In this document: piece after piece, positions 1 through 6,641 of the stretch
Position numbering within the stretch: the stretch's first letter is position 1
How the letters are laid out: each line of letters opens with the position of its first letter
Assembly (NCBI GenBank): GCA_031380885.1
Contig: JANMXL010000175.1
Location: 1 to 11,521, forward strand
Source: PBB1 sp031380885
GTDB lineage: Bacteria > Pseudomonadota > Gammaproteobacteria > Burkholderiales > Burkholderiaceae_C
Direction of reading: 5' to 3'
DNA: 11,521 bases
The notes under the pieces: generated by a model
What the model was told of the DNA's origin: nothing
What the model saw: only the letters and a program-made list of their open reading frames with translations
Databases searched by the model: none
Translations under genes and position numbers: made by a program

Positions 1-992
1 TCCTTGCCGGTCAGGTTCTTGGGCCGCAGATCGACCAGCATCACATGCGATTCGGTGCGCCCGCTGACGATGCGCAGGCCGCGTTCGATCAGCGTCTCGG
101 CCAGCACCACGGCGTTCTTCGCGACTTGCTGCTGGTAGACCTTGAAGTCGGGCTGCAGCGCCTCCTTGAAAGCCACCGCCTTGGCGGCGATGACGTGCAT
201 CAGCGGCCCGCCCTGGATGCCGGGGAAGATGGCGCTGTTGATCTTCTTTGCGATGGCTTCATCGTTCATCAGCACGATGCCGCCGCGCGGGCCGCGCAGG
301 CTCTTGTGGGTGGTGGAGGTGACCACATCGGCGTGCGGCACCGGGTTCGGGTACACGCCGGCGGCGATCAGGCCGGCGTAGTGCGCCATGTCGACCATGA
401 AAAACGCGCCGATGTCTTTCGCCACCTTCGCGAAGCGCGCGAAGTCGATGCGCAGGCTGTAGGCCGAGGCACCGGCGATGATGAGCTTGGGCTTGTGTTC
501 GCGGGCCAGGCGCTCCATCGCGTCGTAGTCGATTTCTTCGGCCGGCGTCAGGCCATAGCTGACGACCTTGAACCACTTGCCGCTCATGTTCAGCGGCATG
601 CCGTGTGTCAGGTGACCCCCTTCGGCCAGGCTCATGCCCATGATGGTGTCGCCCGGCTGCAGCAGCGCGAAGAACACCGCCTGGTTGGCCTGCGAGCCGG
701 AATTGGGCTGCACGTTGGCGTAGCCCGCGCCAAACAATTCCTTCAGTCGGTCGATGGCGAGCTGTTCGGCGATGTCGACAAACTCGCAGCCGCCGTAGTA
801 GCGCTTGCCGGGGTAGCCCTCGGCGTACTTGTTGGTGAGCTGGCTGCCCTGCGCCTGCATCACGGCCGGCGAGGTGTAGTTCTCGGAGGCGATCAGCTCG
901 ATGTGGTCTTCCTGGCGCTGGTTCTCGCGCTGCACGACCGACCAAATCTCAGGATCGACGTGGGCGAGGGTGGACTGACTGCGGTCGAACAT
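1..992 (-). CDS. glyA: Serine hydroxymethyltransferase, 3' end cut by window edge
   Basis: PLP enzyme that interconverts serine plus tetrahydrofolate with glycine plus 5,10-methylene-THF in the cytoplasm, the main source of one-carbon units. The reading frame runs from the ATG at 992-990 to the window edge and gives 330 complete residues. The family has about 415, so roughly 85 C-terminal residues are missing. Visible signatures are ELIASENYTS (residues 32-41), the KRYYGG segment (63-68), QPNSGSQAN (95-103), DMAHYAGLIAAG (201-212) and TTHKSLRGPRGG (227-238), in which Lys230 is the expected PLP Schiff-base lysine. A GAGGA Shine-Dalgarno lies 7 bases upstream of the start (plus-strand 1000-1004). 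The lytic transglycosylase gene lies 126 bp upstream on the same strand, so co-transcription is possible. No glycine riboswitch is recognisable in that gap. Identification is very secure. Confidence 0.97.
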   Translation of the reverse strand, partial: MFDRSQSTLAHVDPEIWSVVQRENQRQEDHIELIASENYTSPAVMQAQGSQLTNKYAEGYPGKRYYGGCEFVDIAEQLAIDRLKELFGAGYANVQPNSGSQANQAVFFALLQPGDTIMGMSLAEGGHLTHGMPLNMSGKWFKVVSYGLTPAEEIDYDAMERLAREHKPKLIIAGASAYSLRIDFARFAKVAKDIGAFFMVDMAHYAGLIAAGVYPNPVPHADVVTSTTHKSLRGPRGGIVLMNDEAIAKKINSAIFPGIQGGPLMHVIAAKAVAFKEALQPDFKVYQQQVAKNAVVLAETLIERGLRIVSGRTESHVMLVDLRPKNLTGK

Positions 993-1118
993 GGAACGGT
1001 CCTCAATGACGGGAATTCAGGGGGCGGGCAAGCCGCCATGGAATATCGCACGACCGGCGATGTGCGTGCGCCGACAGGCCATGGCCCGACGCCAACCAAG
1101 ACCCGTATTTTCGAGGGT

Positions 1119-2018
1119 TCAGCGCGACGAGACCAACTGCTCGTCGACTTTCCGCTCGGCTGGCTCGCTCGCTGGCGGTGTGGGGCCGTCAGTTTCTGCT
1201 GCTGCGTGAGGTGCCGACGTGATCACGTTCGGTGCGTTGAACGCCACCAGCTTGCCGCCTGCCACTGCCAGCAGATGCGATTGCTCGGTCAGCACCTTGG
1301 CGGCATAGCCACCGTCGTCGGTCAAATTCGCCGCGCCGACATAGGAGCGCAGGCCAGCTTCGACGCTGCCCGTGCGGGTGATGCATTCCTTGAGCACCTG
1401 CACGCCGACGCGCAGGTTGGTGACCGGATCGAAGGCGGCGAAATTACCGCCGAAGGCTTCGTACTTGTCGTCGTGGATGCGGGTCATCACCTGCATCAGC
1501 CCTTGTGCGCCGACCGGGCTCTGGGCGAACGGGTTGAAACTGGACTCGATGGCCATGATGGCCAGGATCAGTGTCGGCTCCAGACCGACGCGGGCGCCGA
1601 CCTGCCAGGCCTCGGTGACCAGCCGGCTGACCGGCTCCGGCGCCACCTTGTAGCGGCGTGCCAACCATTGGGCGACGGCCGCCTGCTGGCGCGTCAGCTC
1701 CTTCGGGTCGGTGGCGGTGGCGCGTGCGATGGCGTCGGGCTCTTTCAGATCGCTCGCCAGCTGCTCGACCGGGTCGGTGCGCGCCACCTGGCGCGCCTGC
1801 AACCAGCCCAGCGCGTTCATTTCGAAGGTGTGGCGCAGCTCAGAATGGCCGGCCACGAACACCACCAGCCCGACGGCAATCAGGCCCAGCAGGGCCAGCG
1901 TGTTGTGGCTGACTTCCAGCAGGCCGTGTCCCACGTCTTGCAGGAACACGGCGACGGAGCGTACTGAAGCACGACCCCAATGCTGCGCTGTCGAAGAAAA
2001 CTTGCGAACGATGGACAT
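1119..2018 (-). CDS. Membrane-anchored lytic transglycosylase (SLT domain)
   Basis: 299-residue protein with a C-terminal SLT (goose-lysozyme-like) domain, expected to cleave the MurNAc-GlcNAc bond of peptidoglycan with formation of 1,6-anhydro-MurNAc. Residues 1-37 are basic and probably cytoplasmic. Residues 38-57 form one hydrophobic segment with no obvious cleavage site, so it is probably an inner-membrane signal anchor with the catalytic domain in the periplasm. The SLT motifs are in order: AIESSFNPFA at 156-165, with Glu158 as the likely catalytic acid; GAQGLMQVM at 170-178; NLRVGVQVL at 201-209. The last motif, normally Y-N-A-G, reads YVGA at 226-229. The last 40 or so residues (Pro, Ala, Glu-rich) lie beyond the domain and look disordered. 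An AAGAGAG Shine-Dalgarno-like stretch sits just upstream of the ATG. It precedes glyA on the same strand and is divergent from ubiD. The family is clear; the specific Mlt/Slt class is not. Confidence 0.88.
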   Translation of the reverse strand: MSIVRKFSSTAQHWGRASVRSVAVFLQDVGHGLLEVSHNTLALLGLIAVGLVVFVAGHSELRHTFEMNALGWLQARQVARTDPVEQLASDLKEPDAIARATATDPKELTRQQAAVAQWLARRYKVAPEPVSRLVTEAWQVGARVGLEPTLILAIMAIESSFNPFAQSPVGAQGLMQVMTRIHDDKYEAFGGNFAAFDPVTNLRVGVQVLKECITRTGSVEAGLRSYVGAANLTDDGGYAAKVLTEQSHLLAVAGGKLVAFNAPNVITSAPHAAAETDGPTPPASEPAERKVDEQLVSSR

Positions 2019-2283
2019 GACTCTCTTGCCTCTGGTCCCGATCCAGGCACAAGCCTGTCGGTTCGGGTCGGGTCGGGCGGCTCGCCGAACATAATCGGTC
2101 GCGCTGGCGGTTCAGGCCGGTCTTCATGACGGGCGCTGCCCGACACGAATTCGCTCGATACCTCTGTGATGAACGTTGACGGCGCCTAGGGTAACTACTC
2201 ATTAAGCGCCAGTGATCGGGATTCTAGAAAGCAAAAACATAACCGGTCAACCATTAGAGACCTTTATCTAACTACAAATAGAT
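2019..2283. promoter_or_regulatory. Divergent intergenic region, transglycosylase gene / ubiD
   Basis: This 265-bp gap separates two divergent genes and must hold both promoters. Its left part is GC-rich, with three short CGGGT direct repeats around 2063-2078. The last 80 bases before ubiD are AT-rich and contrast with the rest of the window. A TTGACG hexamer at 2176-2181 resembles a sigma-70 -35 box for ubiD, but I see no convincing -10 at 16-18 bp from it. TATCTA at 2265-2270 resembles a -10 without a matching -35. No clear operator palindrome is visible. Promoter positions are therefore unresolved. Confidence 0.4.
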
Positions 2284-3867
2284 ATGAAATACCGCGACCT
2301 CCGAGAGTTTTGTGCCGGTCTGGAAGCGGCCGGTGAACTCCGACGCGTCGCTGAGCCCCTGTCGGCGCGGCTTGAGATGACAGCGCTCAGCGATCGGGTG
2401 CTGCGTGCCGGTGGCCCGGCCCTGTGGTTCGAGCGCCCCCTCGATTCGGGGGGGCGTTACAAAATTCCGGCCTTGACAAACCTGTTCGGAACGACCAAAC
2501 GGGTCGCGATGGGCATGGGCGCGGCCGATGTCGGCGAACTGCGCGACATCGGGCGGGTGCTCGCCAGCCTGAAGGAGCCCGAGCCGCCGAAGGGCTTGAA
2601 AGACACCGGCCGACTGCTGCACCTGGTCAAGTCGCTGTGGGACATGAAGCCGGCTGTGGTGCGCCAGGCGGCCTGTCACCAGGTGATCGTGGAAAACGCA
2701 GACGTCGATCTGCTGGGACTGCTGCCGGTGCAGACCTGCTGGCCGGGCGATGTGGGGCCGCTGATCACCTGGGGCCTGGTGGTCACGCGCGGGCCGCAGG
2801 GTGGGCCGAATCCGCGCCGTCGGCAAAACCTGGGCATCTACCGCCAGCAGGTCATCGCCCGCCATCAGGTCATCATGCGCTGGCTGGCGCACCGAGGCGG
2901 GGCGCTCGATTTCCGCGACTTCGCCCGCGCCAACCCCGGCCAGCCGTTCCCGATTGCCGTGGCCCTGGGCGCCGACCCGGCGACCATCCTCGGCGCAGTG
3001 ACGCCGGTGCCCGACACGCTCTCCGAGTACCAGTTCGCCGGCCTGCTGCGCGGCAGCCGCACCGAGGTGGTCGACTCGGGCGTCGGCGACGCGGGCGTGA
3101 TGCTGCAGGTGCCGGCCAGTGCCGAGATCGTGCTCGAAGGGCACATCCCGGTTGCCGCGCCCGGCTACACCGGCCACAGCGAGCACGGCATTCCGCTCAA
3201 AGAGGTCGGTGGCTATCTTTATGCACTCGAAGGCCCGTTCGGTGACCACACCGGCTATTACAACGAGCAGGACTGGTTCCCGGTGTTCGAGGTCAGCCGC
3301 CTGACGCACCGCCGTGATCCGGTCTACCACTCCACCTACACCGGCAAGCCGCCCGACGAGCCGGCGATCCTGGGCGTGGCGCTCAACGAGGTGTTCGTGC
3401 CGATCCTGCAGAAGCAGTTTCCGGAGATCACCGACTTCTACCTGCCGCCCGAAGGCTGCAGCTACCGGATGGCGATCATCAGCATCAAGAAGGCCTATCC
3501 CGGCCATGCTAAGCGGCTGATGTTCGGGCTGTGGAGCTTCCTGCGCCAGTTCATGTACACCAAGTTCATCGTGGTGACCGACGACGACGTGAACATCCGC
3601 CACTGGCCCGACGTGATCTGGGCCATCACCACCCGCATGGACCCGGTGCGCGATGTCACGCTGGTCGAGAACACGCCGATCGACTACCTCGACTTCGCCT
3701 CGCCGGTGAGCGGCCTGGGCGGCAAGATGGGGCTGGACGCCACCAACAAGTGGCCTGGCGAAACGCCGCGCGAGTGGGGCCGCACGATCGCGATGGACGC
3801 GGCGGTGGAAAGCAAGGTGGCCAGTGTGTTCGATCAGATCATGCGGGCTCAACGCTCGACGACGTGA
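2284..3867 (+). CDS. ubiD: UbiD, 3-octaprenyl-4-hydroxybenzoate carboxy-lyase
   Basis: Decarboxylates 3-polyprenyl-4-hydroxybenzoate in ubiquinone biosynthesis, using prenylated FMN made by the partner flavin prenyltransferase UbiX (not in this window). The protein has 527 residues, slightly longer than E. coli UbiD (about 497). It begins with the family-typical MKYRDLREF. The cofactor and metal region is seen as ITWGLVVTRGPQ (161-172) and QNLGIYRQQVIARHQ (181-195). EIVLEGHIP (281-289) supplies a conserved glutamate, and EGPFGDHTGYYN (316-327) is the hallmark active-site loop. The C-terminal part carries VTDDDVNIRHWPDVIWAI (431-448) and GLGGKMGLDATNKWPGE (477-493). Residues 288-315 form a loop that seems longer than in E. 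coli. The start is fixed by homology, but no Shine-Dalgarno is visible in the AT-rich bases before it. It appears monocistronic, with a strong terminator about 150 bp downstream. Confidence 0.96.
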   Translation: MKYRDLREFCAGLEAAGELRRVAEPLSARLEMTALSDRVLRAGGPALWFERPLDSGGRYKIPALTNLFGTTKRVAMGMGAADVGELRDIGRVLASLKEPEPPKGLKDTGRLLHLVKSLWDMKPAVVRQAACHQVIVENADVDLLGLLPVQTCWPGDVGPLITWGLVVTRGPQGGPNPRRRQNLGIYRQQVIARHQVIMRWLAHRGGALDFRDFARANPGQPFPIAVALGADPATILGAVTPVPDTLSEYQFAGLLRGSRTEVVDSGVGDAGVMLQVPASAEIVLEGHIPVAAPGYTGHSEHGIPLKEVGGYLYALEGPFGDHTGYYNEQDWFPVFEVSRLTHRRDPVYHSTYTGKPPDEPAILGVALNEVFVPILQKQFPEITDFYLPPEGCSYRMAIISIKKAYPGHAKRLMFGLWSFLRQFMYTKFIVVTDDDVNIRHWPDVIWAITTRMDPVRDVTLVENTPIDYLDFASPVSGLGGKMGLDATNKWPGETPREWGRTIAMDAAVESKVASVFDQIMRAQRSTT

Positions 3868-4015
3868 GAATCTGAAACAGCGCTTGCGCTTCGCGCGCAC
3901 CCGGCGTACTGTGAATACGCCTGCCAAGCAGGCCAACCCCGCGGCGCAGTCACTGCGCCCAGGAGCAAAGGACTTTCACCCTCCGGCGCTCCGAATGGTG
4001 GCGTCAGCCACCTGA
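3868..4015 (+). other. Non-coding tandem hairpin array after ubiD
   Basis: The 148 bases between the ubiD stop and its terminator hold no credible gene but are dense in inverted repeats. 3903-3908 pairs with 3916-3921 (GGCGTA/TACGCC, 7-base loop). 3919-3924 pairs with 3928-3933 (GCCTGC/GCAGGC, CAA loop); this shares GCC 3919-3921 with the first stem, so the two compete. 3943-3950 pairs with 3952-3959 (GGCGCAGT/ACTGCGCC, one base between). 3962-3966 pairs with 3988-3992 (GGAGC/GCTCC). 3997-4002 pairs with 4007-4012 (GGTGGC/GCCACC, GTCA loop). The terminator stem follows directly. The whole block is loosely bracketed by GAAACA (3874-3879) and TGTTTC (4050-4055). It could be a structured 3' UTR or processed small RNA, or a copy of an interspersed intergenic repeat family. 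The structure is seen directly; any role is inference. Confidence 0.6.
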
Positions 4016-4055
4016 CCCCTCCCACCGTCACACGGTCGGGAGGGGTTCTTGTTTC
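4016..4055 (+). terminator. Rho-independent terminator after ubiD
   Basis: CCCCTCCC at 4016-4023 pairs perfectly with GGGAGGGG at 4038-4045. The stem continues past a bulged C4037 as ACCGT (4024-4028) with ACGGT (4032-4036), leaving a CAC triloop. The T-rich tract TTCTTGTTTCT follows at 4046-4056. There is no matching tract on the left side, so it should work mainly on plus-strand transcripts. It ends ubiD transcription and insulates the SOS-controlled imuAB genes. Confidence 0.88.
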
Positions 4056-4107
4056 TGGGGCAGGGGTTCGCACCGCACGGCACGGCTCATGGCTTGTGAC
4101 TCAGAAA

Positions 4108-4127
4108 TACTGTATAAAAAAACAGTA
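4108..4127 (+). promoter_or_regulatory. LexA (SOS) operator upstream of imuA
   Basis: TACTGTATAAAAAAACAGTA is a near-perfect palindrome matching the E. coli-type LexA consensus CTGT-N8-ACAG (CTGT 4110-4113, ACAG 4122-4125). It ends 12 bases before the imuA ATG at 4140 and just before the GAGG ribosome-binding site (4132-4135). Such a site would overlap the promoter or its start region and block transcription until RecA-stimulated LexA self-cleavage. Its position ahead of a known SOS cassette supports the call. Confidence 0.93.
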
Positions 4128-4139
4128 TATTGAGGTGCC

Positions 4140-4988
4140 ATGTCTGCACTTTCACCTCCTGCTGCCCGCACGTCTGCGGCATTCGATGCCCTTCCTGAGC
4201 GGCTGCGCCCGGTGCTGTGGCGTGGCGACCAGATGGAAGGTGCGGTCGACCGGGCTTGGCCCACGGGCTTTGCCGCGCTCGATGCGCAACTGCCCGGCGG
4301 CGGTTGGCCCCGGCGCGTCTTGACCGAACTGCTGCTGCCGCATCCGGGCGTCGGCGAGATCCGCCTGCTCGGCCCTTGCCTGACCGCCCTGCAGCGGCAA
4401 GGTCGCTTGGTGATGCTGTTCGATCCCCCCGCCAAGCTGTCAGCTCAGGCGTTCACAGAGCTGGGTTTCGATGTGGGGCAGTTGCTGGTCGTGCACACCC
4501 GCGCCCGCGTCATCCCCGGCTCTGACAGCCTGTGGGCTTTCGAGCAGGCCTTGAAGAGTGGCCACGTCGGTGCGACGCTGGCTTGGCTGCCGCCCCGTTT
4601 GCGCGCCGACCGGCTGCGCCGCTTGCAACTGGCTGCACAAGCGCACGACGGGCCGGCCTTCGTGCTGCGGGAGTGGGCGGCGCAGCAGCGCCCCACGGCT
4701 GCGCCGCTGCGGCTGGCGTTGCGCGCAGGTGGTGCTGACAGACTGCAGCTGCAGCTGCTGAAGCGGCGTGGGCCGCCACTGGCATCGCCCATCACGTTGA
4801 CCTTGGCGCCGGTGCTGTCGGAGGCCTTGCGCGAGCAGGCCTGGCGGCGTCAACAAGACACGCTGCTGCCAGCCCCTCAGGCCATTGCGCCGCACGGCCG
4901 CGAATCCCATCCCGCTGGCAGCCCCGTCCGCTCGAACCGCGTCGAAGCCGTGCCGTTGCCGGCCGCCACGTTCATCAATCTCGTCTGA
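4140..4988 (+). CDS. imuA: ImuA, RecA/SulA-like SOS mutasome accessory protein
   Basis: 282-residue protein of the ImuA family, which is distantly RecA-like and works with ImuB and the error-prone polymerase DnaE2 (ImuC) in damage-induced translesion synthesis. Recognisable family segments are LWRGDQ (26-31), TGFAALDAQLPGGGWPRRVLTELL (from 42), GVGEIRLLGPCL (70-81), LWAFEQALKSGHVGATLAWLPPR (from 131), and a C-terminal RRGPPLASPITLTL (209-222). No intact Walker A P-loop is visible where RecA has one, as usual for this family. Residues 240-275 look disordered. GAGG at 4132-4135 is the ribosome-binding site, and a LexA box lies immediately upstream. imuB follows after 18 bp. Older annotations may call it SulA-like; I do not think it is the cell-division inhibitor. 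Confidence 0.9.
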   Translation: MSALSPPAARTSAAFDALPERLRPVLWRGDQMEGAVDRAWPTGFAALDAQLPGGGWPRRVLTELLLPHPGVGEIRLLGPCLTALQRQGRLVMLFDPPAKLSAQAFTELGFDVGQLLVVHTRARVIPGSDSLWAFEQALKSGHVGATLAWLPPRLRADRLRRLQLAAQAHDGPAFVLREWAAQQRPTAAPLRLALRAGGADRLQLQLLKRRGPPLASPITLTLAPVLSEALREQAWRRQQDTLLPAPQAIAPHGRESHPAGSPVRSNRVEAVPLPAATFINLV

Positions 4989-5006
4989 TCGCTGTCCGGT
5001 TTTGTC

Positions 5007-6590
5007 ATGCTGTGGATTGCGCTGCACCTGCCGCGCTTGTCGTTCGAATCGTGGCTGGGCGTGCTGCCGCCCGATCAGCGCGAGCAGCCCGCCGCGCTGA
5101 TGGGTGCCCGCGAGGTGCTGCTGTGCAACGCCGCGGCGCGGCAATTGGGCGTGCAGCCCGGTTTGCAGCGCGTCACCGCACTGGCGCTGGCGCCGCAACT
5201 GTTGCTCGGTCGCATCGATCCCGCACGCGACCGGCAGGCCCTCACCAGCGTGGCGCATGTGGCGCTGGCGTTCACGCCTGCAGTCTGCTGGGCGGACGTG
5301 TCCGAGCCTGCGGCCGCCCCGCACACCGTGCTGCTGCAGGTGCAGGCCAGCCTGCGTTACTTTGGCGGGCTGGCCGCGCTGTTGCAGCGTCTGCGTGCCG
5401 CTTTGCTGCCGCTGAACTGCACCGTGCAACTGGCCAGTGCGCCCACGGCACAAGGCGCGGCCGTGCTGGCGTGTTGGGCTGGCAGCGCGGAGCTTCATGC
5501 GGCCGATCTGCCGCAGCTCGAACGCTTGTTGAATGCCGCCCCGCTGTGGCTGATCGGCACCGGCCGCACGCAGTGGGCCGCGCTCGACAGCATGGGCCTG
5601 GGCACCTTCGGCGCCTTGCGTCGCCTGCCTCGCCAGGCCCTGCTGCGCCGCTTCGGCCCGGCTTTGCTCGATGAGATCGACACGGTGCGGGGCGCGCGCT
5701 GCGAGCCGCCACCGGCCTGGATCACCTTGCCCGAAATCTTCGAGGCGCGCCTCGAATTGCAGACCCGCGCCGACACCACGGACCAACTGCTGCACGGCGC
5801 TCAGCTGCTGATCGAGCCCTTGTTGGCCTGGGCGCGTGCGCAGCAGGCGCGGGTGCGGCGCTGCACGCTGTTCATGCACCACGAGCAGCATCGCCGGCAG
5901 GCAAGCGGGGTCCCGGCTGCCACCGAGCTGTCCATCGCACTGGCTGAGGCATCGTGCGATGCCGCCCACCTGTCGCTGCTGTTGCGCGAGCGGCTGGCCC
6001 ACCTGTCGCTGCCCGCCCCGACGCTGGAATTGCGGCTGCACTGTGCCGACGTGGTTCGCGGCTCGCCGCTCAGCGACGAGTTGTTCACGTCGGCGCGTGG
6101 TGAACGCGAAGGCTTGATCCGGCTGATCGAGCGCCTGCAGGCCCGCCTGGGGGCCGAGCAGGTGCAGCGCCTGCGGCCGGTGGCCGACCACCGCCCCGAG
6201 CGCGATGGGGTGCTCGATGCAGTGCTGATCGATGCGGTGGGGGCCGTCGCACCCAGCGCGCGACGACCGTCGCCGACCCGGACTGCGCCGCCTGAACGCG
6301 AACGCTGCGCCGCCCAGGCGGTGTCTGCGCCGCGCCCGGTCTGGCTGCTGAACGAACCACAGCGCTTGCCCGAACGACAATCACGGCCACTGCTCGACGG
6401 GCAGCCGCTGCAGCTGCTGTGTGGGCCGGAACGCATCGAAGCGGGCTGGTGGGATGCGCCGCTCGCTGAGCGCGATTACTTCATCGCGCAGACGCCCGAT
6501 GGCGCGCTGGTGTGGCTGTACCGGGCCCGCCTGCCGCTGTCGGTGGCCGAGGATGCGCAGGGTTGGTTTGTGCACGGCCGCTTCGGCTGA
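5007..6590 (+). CDS. imuB: ImuB, catalytically inactive Y-family polymerase-like protein
   Basis: 527-residue Y-family polymerase homologue that serves as the hub of the ImuA-ImuB-DnaE2 mutasome. The N-terminus MLWIALHLPRLSFESW replaces the metal-binding D-x-D motif of active Y-family enzymes. The later region VLLQVQASLRYFGG (108-121) lacks the usual SIDE carboxylates, so it should not polymerise. A helix-hairpin-helix-like stretch occupies about 193-229 (SMGLGTFGALRRLPRQALL...RRFGPALLDEI). The ImuB C-terminal signature is GPERIEAGWWDAPLAERDYFIAQ (from 473) and LVWLYRARLP (501-510), ending in WFVHGRFG. A beta-clamp motif is not clearly identifiable. There is no Shine-Dalgarno before the ATG, and translation is probably coupled to imuA, 18 bp upstream and in the same frame. 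The next gene is greB, not dnaE2. Confidence 0.93.
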   Translation: MLWIALHLPRLSFESWLGVLPPDQREQPAALMGAREVLLCNAAARQLGVQPGLQRVTALALAPQLLLGRIDPARDRQALTSVAHVALAFTPAVCWADVSEPAAAPHTVLLQVQASLRYFGGLAALLQRLRAALLPLNCTVQLASAPTAQGAAVLACWAGSAELHAADLPQLERLLNAAPLWLIGTGRTQWAALDSMGLGTFGALRRLPRQALLRRFGPALLDEIDTVRGARCEPPPAWITLPEIFEARLELQTRADTTDQLLHGAQLLIEPLLAWARAQQARVRRCTLFMHHEQHRRQASGVPAATELSIALAEASCDAAHLSLLLRERLAHLSLPAPTLELRLHCADVVRGSPLSDELFTSARGEREGLIRLIERLQARLGAEQVQRLRPVADHRPERDGVLDAVLIDAVGAVAPSARRPSPTRTAPPERERCAAQAVSAPRPVWLLNEPQRLPERQSRPLLDGQPLQLLCGPERIEAGWWDAPLAERDYFIAQTPDGALVWLYRARLPLSVAEDAQGWFVHGRFG

Positions 6591-6641
6591 GCCGCATCTG
6601 TTGATCTGCATCAGCGACATTCACACCTTCAGCCGCCGACC

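Noticed and set aside
993..1118. Searched the glyA leader for a riboswitch or attenuator
   Set aside because: Only a normal ribosome-binding site is visible; no aptamer-like conserved segments or terminator/antiterminator pair.
45..1967. Long plus-strand open frame of 640 codons opposite glyA and the transglycosylase gene
   Set aside because: It is antisense to two genes with clear family motifs. Its His/Arg/Gln/Asp-rich translation is typical of a frame held open by high-GC codon bias, and it crosses an intergenic gap.
2176..2210. Sigma-70 promoter for ubiD with TTGACG as -35
   Set aside because: No acceptable -10 hexamer occurs at 16-18 bp. It is mentioned only within the intergenic entry.
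2272..3936. Minus-strand open frame of 554 codons opposite ubiD
   Set aside because: It is entirely antisense to ubiD. Its composition is that of a GC-bias shadow and no domain is recognisable.
3940..4012. Possible glycine riboswitch, because of a CAGGAGCAAAGGAC-like stretch
   Set aside because: The aptamer's paired conserved blocks are not both present in the right order. The element lies downstream of ubiD instead of upstream of a glycine gene.
3824..4073. Small frames in both directions across the hairpin region (63 and 74 codons)
   Set aside because: Their sequence is explained by the inverted repeats and terminator, there is no ribosome-binding site, and parts overlap the ubiD 3' end. 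I treat the region as non-coding.
4440..6380. Minus-strand open frame of 646 codons opposite imuA/imuB
   Set aside because: It is Gln/Arg-rich and antisense to two well-supported genes, with no motifs of its own.
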